Origin: Legionella gresilensis
Lineage (GTDB): Bacteria > Pseudomonadota > Gammaproteobacteria > Legionellales > Legionellaceae
Direction: 5' to 3'
DNA length: 64,000 nucleotides
Assembly (NCBI RefSeq): GCF_900639865.1
Contig: NZ_CAAAHX010000013.1
Span: forward strand, 1-64,000
The translations under genes and the position numbers were made by a program. The notes under the pieces are model-generated. The model did not search any database. It saw only the letters and a list, made by a program, of their open reading frames with translations, and was not told the origin of the DNA. This document shows, piece after piece, positions 28,117-37,691 of the stretch. How positions within the stretch are numbered: the stretch's first letter is position 1; each line of letters starts with the position of its first letter.

Positions 28117-30813
28117 TTAGTAGATTGAACTACTAGTTTGTATCTTTTGATCAACAGTTTGTTTAGGATTTCCTTCGGGGCTTTGAGGTCCAGATCGTGT
28201 TATATTGGCATTAGGCCCATGATTAATTTGAATATCTGCAATTGCCTTATTAAAAAATTGCGGCGCATAATTGTTATTATTGCCTGAATAGATAGCAACC
28301 GTTTTATTTTCCTCTTGGTCTTTAGAGGCTAGCACTACTTTATTATCATCTTTATCATTTGATCTTCTTTCTACTTGTTCCATGGATTCTCTAATAGCAT
28401 GTAGAGCAGGCTTTAAGTTATAAATTAACTCAATGACCGTTTTTAAGATAGTACGTTGACGCAATTCGCCCTTCTCATAACGTTTAACATCATAGCCAAT
28501 AGGATCAAGCAGCGGATCACCATGTTCAATATAATTACGTAGGCTTCGAATAGCTTCATAATCTTCGTTCAAGTACCTACAAAAACTGGCTTCTGCATAA
28601 TGCTGAATTCGATCTAAATGCTGTAAGAGGTGCCCAGCATTATATTCAATAGCATCATTGAGCTGTCGATTCAGTTCAAGCTGATGAACAAGTGTTTTAC
28701 GCCCTTGAAATTCATGATAGTACTCCCATTCATCCAGCGTTTTATAAGAGAGCCCTTTAATTAAATAACCTTCTTCGTAAAGAAATTCTTCAATATTATT
28801 TAAGGCTTCAATGGCTAAGCAAACTCGTTTAAACGGGTTTAATTGATGCTCACTTACAGGATCTTGTTTAAAGAGCTTCGCTAATTCTCTTAAGGTAGGA
28901 AAATGAATAAACTTACTTTCTTTTTCTAATTCTCTTTGTTTTGCTTGTTCTTCTAACTCTCTGCGCTTACGATTCCTTTCTTCTTCTGTTGTTTGAATTG
29001 CATCTGTTTTAGGGAAGATGGCCGCAAGCTTTTTATAGCGCTCTTTATTTTCTGCGCGAGGGGGCAGATAACGAAAAAGTTCTCCTTGTCTTTTTTTATT
29101 TGGAATAGGAATTTTGCCAGCAAAGATATTGCGGCATTCTTCAATGATTTCCTGTGGTGCCGCTTTCTCAATAAGAGCATCTATAAACAATTTTTCGTCT
29201 GCTTCCGATGTGCGTTGCGTTACTTCCGATTCCTCTTTCGGCTCATCATTTGCTAAAGAATTTATTTTAGTAGTATAGCGTTGTAGAATTTGTAACCATC
29301 GTTTTTGAGAGTCATATTCATACTTACCAATTTCCATTTCACGAGTTTTAAGAAGTTTAGGAATTGTGAGCCAAAACTTACTAACTTCACTTCCAACAAT
29401 TTTTTCCAAGCGCGATATATCTGATAGTAATAAATCGATTTTATGTTTGTTATCTCTTTCGTCAGGATGACAAAGGCCATCTCTTACTGTTACAAAAGCG
29501 CCCCAATCGATAGTTTCATCCAAATCGGTCACTTCTCTAGAAAGCTTTTTACCAGTACATAATTCTCCTATTGCTTGTAAGCGCCGTAAGGCCGCATGTT
29601 GACCAGATTTTTTAGTTAAATCAAAACGCTGTTGATATTGCTTGTCATGTGTGAATCCTGTATCAATTATAAGTGCATTATTATTGCTCAATTGTTTGTT
29701 TTCATATAATTTAGACTCTTCATGCTCTGAATAGTTAAACAAGTTAAGTAAATTAAGAAGAGTTAAAGTATCGCCTATATGACTGGTGAAGGCTTTAGTA
29801 GCAACTAATGATATAGGAGTGATAGGTATATTCTGTAGTTGGGATTGATTTGTTAATATATTTTCAAAAAAGTTCCGTAAAACTGGAAGATCAGCACTAA
29901 TAATAGAAGGGACAGCATCCTCAACGATTTCTTCTAAATCTCTACATTCATCGTAAAGCCTTAAGAAGGTATCAGGATAGGCTTTGTTGGGATCATCTAG
30001 AGGCAACTGCATAGGTAATAAAATATAACAGTTATCATTTTTAATTCGTATTAAACCGCCTAACAATTCAAAGGTATGCCAAGTAAAAGGCGCAGGGCCA
30101 AAAAGTTTTTTATATTGTTCCCGAAATGAACCGGATAAGTTACGGATTGTTATACAAATGCTTTCTAAATGAGTTCGTGCTTGTTGTAAAGTAAGATCAA
30201 AAATAACACGTTCTTCAAGTTCATTGCCAATAAATGTTACTGGAATTCGGTGTCCTGCGGCTATATCGTGATAACTTAAAATATGGTTTATTGTCTCTAA
30301 AATGAATTCTAACCTTTGTAAGTCATATTGAGCATTGTCATTATCTCGTTGAAAGCTATCTTTTGAAGGCAACTTACTAAATAAATTTTCAATTTTTGCC
30401 CGTTGTTGTTCGAAATCTGGCAAGAGATTATTTAAGGTTTTTTGCGCAAGATTATAACGATGAGCATCAAGTAAGGTATAATTTCCAGCTAACTTTTGAT
30501 TAACATCTACTCCAGCATCTTTTAATAGATTAAATAAACCAATACTGTGATTTTCTATAGCATAAAAGATTGGACTTTTACCCAACTTGTCTTTTTTATT
30601 AAGATGTATTTGTATCCTATCTTTATAATTTAAAAGTGTTGCAATTAATTGCAGACGAGTGTTGTCATCATTTTTACACTTCTGGCAAAGAATTAGTAAA
30701 GCTTTGGTGTAGTTCTTCTTACTTACATATTTAAAAAAACGATCAAATGATTTGTTTGTTGTTATTTTTTTTAGATCAGACAGTAAATTGTGATGGGCTT
30801 GTTGGGTTGGCAT
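28117..30813 (-). CDS. Large ankyrin-repeat protein with two HEPN-type motifs
   Basis: An 898-aa, mostly helical protein of unknown function. Residues about 70-130 hold ankyrin-like units (KLGKSPIFYAIENHSIGLFN, then LLKDAGVDVNQKLAGNYTLL). Two R-x4-H motifs stand in helical regions: VRDGLCHPDE (R444, H449) and LRNYIEHGDP (R759, H764), which match the HEPN RNase signature. Residues 605-635 form a charged coiled coil (EEERNRKRRELEEQ). The C-terminal tail from about 820 is polar and disordered. No signal peptide or membrane segment was seen. Ankyrin proteins are common type IV effectors in Legionella, while HEPN motifs point to RNase toxins or defence, and both roles stay open. It stands alone, ending 29 bases from the convergent lpxL-like gene. 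Confidence 0.6.
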   Translation of the reverse strand: MPTQQAHHNLLSDLKKITTNKSFDRFFKYVSKKNYTKALLILCQKCKNDDNTRLQLIATLLNYKDRIQIHLNKKDKLGKSPIFYAIENHSIGLFNLLKDAGVDVNQKLAGNYTLLDAHRYNLAQKTLNNLLPDFEQQRAKIENLFSKLPSKDSFQRDNDNAQYDLQRLEFILETINHILSYHDIAAGHRIPVTFIGNELEERVIFDLTLQQARTHLESICITIRNLSGSFREQYKKLFGPAPFTWHTFELLGGLIRIKNDNCYILLPMQLPLDDPNKAYPDTFLRLYDECRDLEEIVEDAVPSIISADLPVLRNFFENILTNQSQLQNIPITPISLVATKAFTSHIGDTLTLLNLLNLFNYSEHEESKLYENKQLSNNNALIIDTGFTHDKQYQQRFDLTKKSGQHAALRRLQAIGELCTGKKLSREVTDLDETIDWGAFVTVRDGLCHPDERDNKHKIDLLLSDISRLEKIVGSEVSKFWLTIPKLLKTREMEIGKYEYDSQKRWLQILQRYTTKINSLANDEPKEESEVTQRTSEADEKLFIDALIEKAAPQEIIEECRNIFAGKIPIPNKKRQGELFRYLPPRAENKERYKKLAAIFPKTDAIQTTEEERNRKRRELEEQAKQRELEKESKFIHFPTLRELAKLFKQDPVSEHQLNPFKRVCLAIEALNNIEEFLYEEGYLIKGLSYKTLDEWEYYHEFQGRKTLVHQLELNRQLNDAIEYNAGHLLQHLDRIQHYAEASFCRYLNEDYEAIRSLRNYIEHGDPLLDPIGYDVKRYEKGELRQRTILKTVIELIYNLKPALHAIRESMEQVERRSNDKDDNKVVLASKDQEENKTVAIYSGNNNNYAPQFFNKAIADIQINHGPNANITRSGPQSPEGNPKQTVDQKIQTSSSIY

Positions 30814-31100
30814 TCATTTAACTCCAGAAAACTCTATTAAACTTGATAGTTAGTACTTAATAGTCCAAACAAATAAATACTAATTAAACAAATTTAATTT
30901 ATTTAAAACAATAAATTTGCTTTTATATCATTTTGTTTATTTTTGTCTAGATAAGGTTGTAAATTCAGGCGATATTTATTTTAATTAAATATTTTATATA
31001 CAACCAAATTAAGTAATCCTAGAAGGATTTAATGACAAATTATCTAGAAAATTAAAGTAAATGGGACATTTTTTCAAAATTTGTAATAATTCTAGAATAA
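30814..31100. other. AT-rich intergenic region upstream of the ankyrin protein and downstream of trkH
   Basis: This is 287 bases with no supported gene. It contains the promoter of the ankyrin gene, with several TTAAAT/TTAATT words near 30880-30910. They loosely recall PmrA-type direct repeats but do not match the consensus. A weak palindrome around TTCTAGAA near 31088-31095 may end trkH transcription. Confidence 0.3.
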
Positions 31101-32549
31101 TTATTTTTCCCAAAAATGACGAGAAAATAAAATAAGTAAGGAGAATATTTCTAATCTACCCGCTAACATAGCAAAAATCAAAACCCACTTACTAGGCACA
31201 TTCAAAGCAGCAAAGTTGGAGCTAATTGCTCCAATACCCGCTCCCGCATTTGCTAGGCTTGCGATAACAGCAGAAAAAGCAGTCGTAAAGTCATTATTAA
31301 AGGCCATCAATAGCAGAACTAAAGTCCAAAATAGAGCAATAAAAACTGAAATAAAGCCCCACATCGATTGTAACACTGATTCGGATAAAGCATGTTTACC
31401 AAACTTAATCGTAAAAACCGCATTAGGGTGAATTAACCGGGCCATTTCTCGCTTACTTTGTTTAAATAAAAGTAAAGCACGAATTACCTTAATTCCGCCA
31501 CTGGTCGAAGCAGCACAACCACCAACTAGGGCAAGTAAAATAATAAGCAAAGGCACAAAAGTTGGCCAATATCCAAAAGGTTCAGAGAGAAAACCGGTCG
31601 TTGTGGCAAGCGAAATAATATTAAAAAGACTTTTAATTAAGGTATGATGACTAGCATTAAAAAAACCATAGAAAACGAGGCTTAAGGTAACAATTAAAGT
31701 TGCTATTAACAAAAAAGCTAAATAAGAACGAAATTCTTCATCCTGCCAATAATGGGATAAAGTTCTTTTTCTAAAGGCCGTGAAGTGAAGAGCAAAATTC
31801 GTGCCCCCTAATAACATAAAAAAGCAAGCAACTAACTCTATACCCTCATTATGATAGTAAGCGAAACTAGCATCATGCATAGAAAATCCACCCGTAGATA
31901 CTGTAGCGAAACTCTCACCCAGCGCATCAAACCAATCCATGCCGGCTGCCCAATAACATAACATACATAATAAAGTTAAAAGTACATAAATGGACCATAA
32001 AGCTTTGGCAGTTTGGGCAATGCGCGGTGTAAGTTTGCTGTCTTTAAGTGGACCTGGTGTTTCAGCTTTATAAAGTTGCATACCGCCGACACCTAACATA
32101 GGTAAAATCGCTACTGCTAAAACAACAATTCCCATACCTCCTAAAAATTGCAATTGTTGTCTATAAAATAAAAGTGCATTGGGTAAGCCTTCTAAATGCG
32201 TAATAATACTGGCGCCTGTGGTTGTAAAGCCTGATACAGATTCAAAAACTGCATCTGTAATATGATGCCCATTAAGTGCAATGACAAAAGGAAGGGAGGC
32301 AAAAAAACATAATACGAACCAAAATAATACGACAATTAAAAAGCCATCACGTATTTTTAATTCATGATTTTCATGCCTAAATAACAGAGCAAAAAAGGCA
32401 CCAATACTAAACGTGCAGGTAAAAGCTGCAATAAAGGGAAACCAGAAATGCTCGTGAAAAATAAAATTAAATAATAATGGGGTCAACATACTGATGCTAA
32501 ACATCATTAAAAGCAAACCTAATAAACGAAAGATAGTTTTAATTTGCAT
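31101..32549 (-). CDS. trkH: Trk system potassium uptake protein TrkH
   Basis: Pore-forming membrane subunit of the Trk potassium importer (482 aa). The four selectivity-filter loops are visible: SVSGFTTTGAS, SFATVSTGGFS, SLATTTGFLS and ASLANAGAGIG. It lies 78 bases after trkA on the same strand, so channel and regulator are cotranscribed, probably with dapF and lptM. Confidence 0.95.
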   Translation of the reverse strand: MQIKTIFRLLGLLLMMFSISMLTPLLFNFIFHEHFWFPFIAAFTCTFSIGAFFALLFRHENHELKIRDGFLIVVLFWFVLCFFASLPFVIALNGHHITDAVFESVSGFTTTGASIITHLEGLPNALLFYRQQLQFLGGMGIVVLAVAILPMLGVGGMQLYKAETPGPLKDSKLTPRIAQTAKALWSIYVLLTLLCMLCYWAAGMDWFDALGESFATVSTGGFSMHDASFAYYHNEGIELVACFFMLLGGTNFALHFTAFRKRTLSHYWQDEEFRSYLAFLLIATLIVTLSLVFYGFFNASHHTLIKSLFNIISLATTTGFLSEPFGYWPTFVPLLIILLALVGGCAASTSGGIKVIRALLLFKQSKREMARLIHPNAVFTIKFGKHALSESVLQSMWGFISVFIALFWTLVLLLMAFNNDFTTAFSAVIASLANAGAGIGAISSNFAALNVPSKWVLIFAMLAGRLEIFSLLILFSRHFWEK

Positions 32550-32627
32550 GATAAAATTTGATACAGTAAAATATTAATGGTGACGGCCTCATTATAGTGA
32601 CTTATTTTTGAATAAAAAGTCTATTAA

Positions 32628-34004
32628 TTAATTCATGAAGGTTAAAGTGACTTGAAAAAGTGTTTCCAGTTGACGTATGTAGCGCCGTTTCAATAAAAGT
32701 AAAATAACATGATCATCTGACTCAATGATTAATTCAGGCGATGCTAAAAGAGGCTTATTATCACGAATAATGGCGGCGATAATACAGCTTGGCGGTATCT
32801 CAATTTCATCTAGTCTGCGGCCTACAACATGTGATGTATAGTGATCACCATGAGTAATTAGTTCAATTGCTTCAGCTTCGCCGTTTTGCAGTCTATGCAC
32901 TTTAACCATATGACCACCTCGTAATTTTGCTAATATGCAGCCTATTGTAATAAGTTGAGGCGAAATGGCTTGATCTATAGCGCTGTCTTTAATTAATTCT
33001 ACATAAGCATGGCGATTAACCAGTGCCATGGCTTGGCGCACACCTAAACGCTTGGCTTGTAAACAAGACATAATATTAGCTTCATCATCATCAGTAACAG
33101 CACAAAAGACATCCGTAAATTCAATATTTTCATTAATCAATAAATCACAGTCAGCAATATCGCCTTGTAAAACTGTTCCTCTATTTAATTGGGAAGCCAA
33201 ATCCATTGTACGATTGCTGTTATGATCGATAACTTTAATACGGTAACTTGACTCTAATGTTTGAGCAAGCTGCGAACCTATATGGCCACCACCAGCGATT
33301 ATAATACGCCGATTAGGAGGTGCGTAGCAGCCTAAAACAATCATAATATGTTGAATTGCTTGGGGCGGCGCAATAAATAAGATTAAATCATCTACTTGTA
33401 GTTTTGTGTCCCGATTAGGAGCAATGGCAGTATTGTTACGAAAAATAGTGATAATACGAAAATCAATTTGAGTAAGCTTTTGATGCAATGCGGAAAGCTT
33501 TTGGTCTACCATCGTACTGTCTGCGGCGAGCTTAATCGTTACCATTAATAATAAACCATCTCCAAACTCAAAAACTTGGGTAGCGCCAGGGTAGTCAATA
33601 AGATTTTGGATATGTTCGGTAATCAATTTTTCAGGGCTGATACACACATCAACTGGCACATGATCTTTATGAAAAAGCTCAGGATAATTGTAGTAGTGTT
33701 GAGAACGAATACGCGCTATTTTCATAGGCGTGCGAAATAAACTATAGGCTATTTGGCAGCCCATCATATTAATTTCATCACTATTAGTTACAGCAATTAG
33801 CATGTCTGCTTGTTCTATACCTGCTTCTATAAGAACACTTGGATGAGAACCAGAACCATGCACTGTTTGAATATCTAGACGATGACCTAAATCACGCAGT
33901 TTACTTTCATCTAAATCAATCAAAGTAATATCGTTTTCTTCACGAGCAAGATTACGGGCTAAAGTGCCGCCCACTTGGCCTGCTCCGAGAATCACTATTC
34001 GCAT
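32628..34004 (-). CDS. trkA: Trk system potassium uptake regulator TrkA
   Basis: Cytosolic NAD(H)-binding gating subunit of Trk (458 aa). Two RCK units are seen, each with a Rossmann start: MRIVILGAGQVGGTLARNLA at the N-terminus and RIIIAGGGHIGSQLAQTLE about residue 232. Each is followed by a TrkA-C domain. The start overlaps the dapF 3' end by ten bases. Confidence 0.96.
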   Translation of the reverse strand: MRIVILGAGQVGGTLARNLAREENDITLIDLDESKLRDLGHRLDIQTVHGSGSHPSVLIEAGIEQADMLIAVTNSDEINMMGCQIAYSLFRTPMKIARIRSQHYYNYPELFHKDHVPVDVCISPEKLITEHIQNLIDYPGATQVFEFGDGLLLMVTIKLAADSTMVDQKLSALHQKLTQIDFRIITIFRNNTAIAPNRDTKLQVDDLILFIAPPQAIQHIMIVLGCYAPPNRRIIIAGGGHIGSQLAQTLESSYRIKVIDHNSNRTMDLASQLNRGTVLQGDIADCDLLINENIEFTDVFCAVTDDDEANIMSCLQAKRLGVRQAMALVNRHAYVELIKDSAIDQAISPQLITIGCILAKLRGGHMVKVHRLQNGEAEAIELITHGDHYTSHVVGRRLDEIEIPPSCIIAAIIRDNKPLLASPELIIESDDHVILLLLKRRYIRQLETLFQVTLTFMN

Positions 34005-34828
34005 AATCTTCCCTCATAAACAAAGGTTGCAGGCCCTGTTAAAAAAGCAGAGGTTGATAAGCCTGACCATTCAACAAGTAAATTCCCTCCTAGAAGAACA
34101 ACTTCAATAGGGCTTTTTAAATGATGAAATAATTGCGCTGCTATAGCTGCTGCAAGTGCGCCGCTGCCACAAGCTTGCGTTTCACCACAACCTCTTTCAT
34201 AAACACGCAGTGCAATTTGATGTTCGTTTATAATTTTCATAAATCCAGCGTTTGTTTGTTCTGGAAAAAGGGGATGCTCACTAATTTCTTTACCTAACTT
34301 TGCTACCGGTGTCTGAATTAAATCATCAACGACGGTAATAGCATGCGGGTTCCCTACGCTTAAAGCATGTACTTCATGGCTTTTGCCATTTTTTAAGGGT
34401 AAGCAATAAAGAGGCATTTGCTTTAAAGCTTTCAATGGAATACGGTTGGGTTCAAAAAGAGGCTGGCCAACATCAACAGTTACGGTATTATCTGAGTTAA
34501 TTTGTAAAGACATATTAGTTGTTTTGGTAGCAATGCGAATTTGTGTTTTTGTCGTTAACCCATAATGTTTTACAAAGCGCGCTAAGCAACGTGCACCATT
34601 ACCACACTGACCAACTTCTTGCCCATCAGCATTAAAGATTCGATAGAAGAAATCAATTTTATCATCTTGACTGGCTTCAACTATTAAGCATTGATCAAAG
34701 CCTATACCAGTATGACGATTGGCCAAGCTAGGTATGTTCAGCTTACTTAAATCAATTTTTTGTCTTAAAGCATCGATAACAATAAAATCATTACCTAAAC
34801 CATGCATTTTAGTAAAGTGAAGTGGCAT
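33995..34828 (-). CDS. dapF: Diaminopimelate epimerase
   Basis: Converts LL- to meso-diaminopimelate for lysine and peptidoglycan synthesis (277 aa). It starts MPLHFTKMHGLGNDFIVID. The two catalytic cysteines are in QCGNGARC and ERGCGETQACGSGA. The ATG at 34828 is chosen over an in-frame TTG at 34843 because it gives the family N-terminus. It lies 20 bases after lptM, as in E. coli (yifL-dapF), and overlaps trkA. Confidence 0.96.
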   Translation of the reverse strand: MPLHFTKMHGLGNDFIVIDALRQKIDLSKLNIPSLANRHTGIGFDQCLIVEASQDDKIDFFYRIFNADGQEVGQCGNGARCLARFVKHYGLTTKTQIRIATKTTNMSLQINSDNTVTVDVGQPLFEPNRIPLKALKQMPLYCLPLKNGKSHEVHALSVGNPHAITVVDDLIQTPVAKLGKEISEHPLFPEQTNAGFMKIINEHQIALRVYERGCGETQACGSGALAAAIAAQLFHHLKSPIEVVLLGGNLLVEWSGLSTSAFLTGPATFVYEGRLCE

Positions 34829-34848
34829 ATTATTTTCAATCAAAATAA

Positions 34849-34965
34849 CTAGGATACAGGTTTTTGTTGATTAGGAGGAGGGGGTAAATAAAGAGGCCCT
34901 TTTTGACCGCAGGAAGAAAGGTTAATAACTGTAATTAAAATAAATAATGCTGATATAAATTTCAT
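34849..34965 (-). CDS. lptM: Small LPS-assembly lipoprotein LptM (YifL-like)
   Basis: A 38-residue frame reads MKFISALFILITVINLSSCG and continues QKGPLYLPPPPNQQKPVS. It has a lipoprotein signal peptide with lipobox LSSC (C19), followed by the CGQKGPLYLP motif that defines LptM. LptM helps the outer-membrane LptDE translocon mature. Position directly upstream of dapF is the conserved one. This gene is easily missed because of its length. Confidence 0.9.
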   Translation of the reverse strand: MKFISALFILITVINLSSCGQKGPLYLPPPPNQQKPVS

Positions 34966-35023
34966 GATAATGAGAAAATTAGCTAATTTGTTATTTCATT
35001 ATAAAAAATAGTGCATTAGATAG

Positions 35024-36283
35024 CTATTGGTGTCGCCTTGGAATCTCAGTTAATTGTTCTTTAGTTTCAACTTCATCGCTTGCCCCTACCCTCATAGAGT
35101 TAATAGCAGCTCGAGCACCTTGAGTGAGTTTTAACTCCGAGCGTGTACTAATAGTAATTATTTCTTTTTTTGAAACTACCTCTAGATCACTGTTAAGCTC
35201 TTCCCAGGTTAATTCAAAATTTATCACTTCTGGTATGAGGATTTCTGAATTTTGACTATAAACGGGTGTTACTTTGATATTAATTTGCTCTATGGGAAAT
35301 TCTCTTTCTTCACTTAGTTTTTCAATAATGAAATTTTCAACAACTAATAAAGTACTATAGTTAGAAGCGGCTGTAGCTGGAAATAAATGGTCGGCAGAAT
35401 GTTGACCACCTAGGCAAAGGCCTCTAATGTGGCTCCAATGATAATCACTTCCCTTAGGCTTAATAATAGTGTCCGCTCCATAGGCAGCAAATACTTCACG
35501 ACATGATGCACCAGTTAAACTATTTTGGCCAAAACGTCTCTTTTTAACATGCGCTTTCAAAATATCTTGGAATTTAACAGTATACTCTTGCGGCGGAATT
35601 TTTTTAGAGACCAACTGTGGTATTTCCTCTCTGATTTCCTCAATTGATAGGTCTTTTATCCTGGCTCGACCGGGATTTAACTTATTTTTTTCTGGCGTAG
35701 TTTTTTTAAAAAATTTGTAACGGCGCTCAGATATTTTGCCAGATATATCTTCTATTGTTGTTTCTGCTGCATATACTTGATAAGCAGTAGATTTACCAGG
35801 GGTACGTACCGTAGGTACCCCTTCATAACCTTTCACAGGAGAACTTTCTGTGAGAGAGGTAATTCTTACATTATATTTTTCTAATTTCTTTTTCTTTAGA
35901 GGTGTTATGTTATTAGCATCTATAACATCCATAATAAGTTGTCGTTGAGGATCCTGATTCGCTTCTGTGTCCTTATATTCTCTTTCCATAGCTCTTTTTT
36001 TAGTTGAAGGAGCAGGTTCATCGTCTGACACAATGCGTTTGCAAGCTCTATCTGTATTTTTTCTTTGTAGGCCAGCGTTAACAGTACTAAAGTTAGTATC
36101 AAGAACTTCGCTTAATAGTTGAATTAGACGAGAAGCCTGTAATTTTTTTATGCCCAATGCTTTAACGCGATCATGTAAGTGTGTCCACTGATCATCATTA
36201 AGCTCTTTGCCCTTACTAATAAGGTCTTTGAATATAGGGAGATTAATATAACGGCTTTTAAATTTTTCAACCTCTTGACGCAT
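35024..36283 (-). CDS. Hypothetical protein with possible His-Me finger nuclease segment
   Basis: A 419-aa soluble protein without an assigned family. The N-terminal half is helical and highly charged, with basic stretches (TPLKKKKLEKY). Residues 280-312 read DYHWSHIRGLCLGG, then ADHLFPATAASNYS. This recalls the histidine-glycine-glycine-asparagine pattern of HNH/DNA-RNA nonspecific nuclease toxins (candidate H285 and N308). The C-terminal third is beta-rich (INFELTWEEL). A secreted nuclease or effector is possible but unproven. It has its own transcription unit, separate from lptM by 58 bases. Confidence 0.45.
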   Translation of the reverse strand: MRQEVEKFKSRYINLPIFKDLISKGKELNDDQWTHLHDRVKALGIKKLQASRLIQLLSEVLDTNFSTVNAGLQRKNTDRACKRIVSDDEPAPSTKKRAMEREYKDTEANQDPQRQLIMDVIDANNITPLKKKKLEKYNVRITSLTESSPVKGYEGVPTVRTPGKSTAYQVYAAETTIEDISGKISERRYKFFKKTTPEKNKLNPGRARIKDLSIEEIREEIPQLVSKKIPPQEYTVKFQDILKAHVKKRRFGQNSLTGASCREVFAAYGADTIIKPKGSDYHWSHIRGLCLGGQHSADHLFPATAASNYSTLLVVENFIIEKLSEEREFPIEQINIKVTPVYSQNSEILIPEVINFELTWEELNSDLEVVSKKEIITISTRSELKLTQGARAAINSMRVGASDEVETKEQLTEIPRRHQ

Positions 36284-36596
36284 AAAAAGAAATCCTTACT
36301 ACCTTAAAATTAATTTAGAACAAAAAATATACTAACTAATTATAAATTATTCTGATTGATAAGAGAAGTACCTTTTTGGATGGTTTGTTTAAAACATAGC
36401 TTACTTATTCATAAATAAGAGAAAATTAAAAATTTAATTCTTATTATTAAATGATTAAATTAAACTCACTAGGTGCTTTAATAAGCAAAATCGCTTAAAC
36501 TACCAGGTTTAGTTCAACACTCCTCTAAAAAGTAAGCTGCTAATAAAATGCTTAAGATAGGTAAGGATAGTGTTAATAATTTAGTTTGGAGTTTAA
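36284..36596. other. Intergenic region between divergent genes
   Basis: This is 313 AT-rich bases with divergent promoters expected for the hypothetical gene and the esterase operon. No frame, repeat or clear hexamer pair was found. A GGAG at about 36587-36590 serves as ribosome-binding site for the GTG start at 36597. Confidence 0.3.
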
Positions 36597-37250
36597 GTGA
36601 GTAATTTTAATTCTGAAGATATTAAACGCTCTCAGGGCTGTGTTATTTGGATGCATGGGCTTGGGGCTGATGGCTCAGATATGGCAGGTTTAGCTGCTGA
36701 GTATCCTATCGTTGAATTAGCTGTAGAACATCTTTGTTTAGATGCCCCTATTCGACCCGTTACGTTAAACGCTGGCATGCCTATGCGTGCTTGGTATGAT
36801 ATTGTTGGCTTAAATTTAACTGATAGAGAAGATAGAGCAGGCATTTTACATTCTTTTAATTATATTAAAGAAGTGATTGAACAACAGGTAAGTGCTGGTT
36901 ATGAGACCTCACAAATCGTACTAGCTGGTTTTTCACAAGGTGGGGCAATGGCCTTATACAGTGCTCTTCACTATGACCTTCCTCTAGCAGGCGTCATTGC
37001 GCTATCTGCTTATTTGCCACTTGCTCTTGAATCGAAACCTATCTTAGATAAGAATACACCCATTTTTTTAGCGTCTGGACTTTATGATCCAATTGTCTTA
37101 CCAGACTGGTCAAAGCAAACAAAAGAATGGTTGATAGCGAATGAATTTAATAATATTACTTGGCGACAATATCCTATGGAGCATGCCATTTGCCCTTCAG
37201 AAATTATCGATATTGCCAGTTGGTTATCGACGCAATTTAAAGGAGCTTAA
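36597..37250 (+). CDS. Carboxylesterase/phospholipase, alpha/beta hydrolase
   Basis: A 217-aa cytosolic hydrolase of the small carboxylesterase family. The nucleophile elbow is GFSQGG (S113), and the acid and base are D164 (SGLYDPIV) and H196 (PMEHAICP). HGLGADGSD forms the oxyanion region. The start is GTG at 36597 with GGAG upstream; no suitable ATG exists. The natural ester substrate is unknown. It lies six bases before ratA and probably shares its transcript. Confidence 0.9.
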   Translation: MSNFNSEDIKRSQGCVIWMHGLGADGSDMAGLAAEYPIVELAVEHLCLDAPIRPVTLNAGMPMRAWYDIVGLNLTDREDRAGILHSFNYIKEVIEQQVSAGYETSQIVLAGFSQGGAMALYSALHYDLPLAGVIALSAYLPLALESKPILDKNTPIFLASGLYDPIVLPDWSKQTKEWLIANEFNNITWRQYPMEHAICPSEIIDIASWLSTQFKGA

Positions 37251-37256
37251 CTGGAT

Positions 37257-37691
37257 ATGACAATGGTTAAAAAATTGCGAGTTGTACCCTTTTCTTGCGA
37301 GCAAATGTTTAATTTAGTTAACGATGTTGAGCGTTATCATGAATTCCTCCCGTATTGCTCTGAAAGTAGAGTAAATTATCGTGATGAGGATGAGATTCAA
37401 GCGACCTTAGTTATCACTGCGGCTGGTATAAGTAAATCATTTACTACTAGAAACCTTCAACAGCTCAATAAAATGATTGAAATACGCTTGGTTGACGGTC
37501 CGTTTAAACATTTAGAAGGTTTTTGGCGCTTTGATGAAGTACCACAAGGTTGCCAAATCGGTTTTGATTTAGAGTTTGAATTTGCAGGTAGAATGTTTGC
37601 GTACTTATTAGGATCTGTATTTGAGCAGGTTACTGATAAAATGGTCGATGCTTTTTGTGAACGTGCTGAGTCTATTTATGGTCGACGTTGA
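37257..37691 (+). CDS. ratA: START-fold protein RatA (COQ10-like)
   Basis: A 144-aa polyketide cyclase/START family protein. Conserved segments are VPFSCEQMFNLVNDVERYHEFLP, split by family comparison as the N-terminal half, and GISKSFTTRN and LVDGPFKHLEGFW later. E. coli RatA binds 50S subunits, whereas eukaryotic COQ10 binds ubiquinone, so the exact role here is open. It overlaps ratB by 14 bases, the conserved pair. Confidence 0.9.
   Translation: MTMVKKLRVVPFSCEQMFNLVNDVERYHEFLPYCSESRVNYRDEDEIQATLVITAAGISKSFTTRNLQQLNKMIEIRLVDGPFKHLEGFWRFDEVPQGCQIGFDLEFEFAGRMFAYLLGSVFEQVTDKMVDAFCERAESIYGRR

Noticed and set aside
30880-30930. PmrA box before the ankyrin gene
   Set aside because: TTAAAT and TTAATT words occur, but not as the spaced direct repeat cTTAATatT; AT-rich chance matches are expected here.
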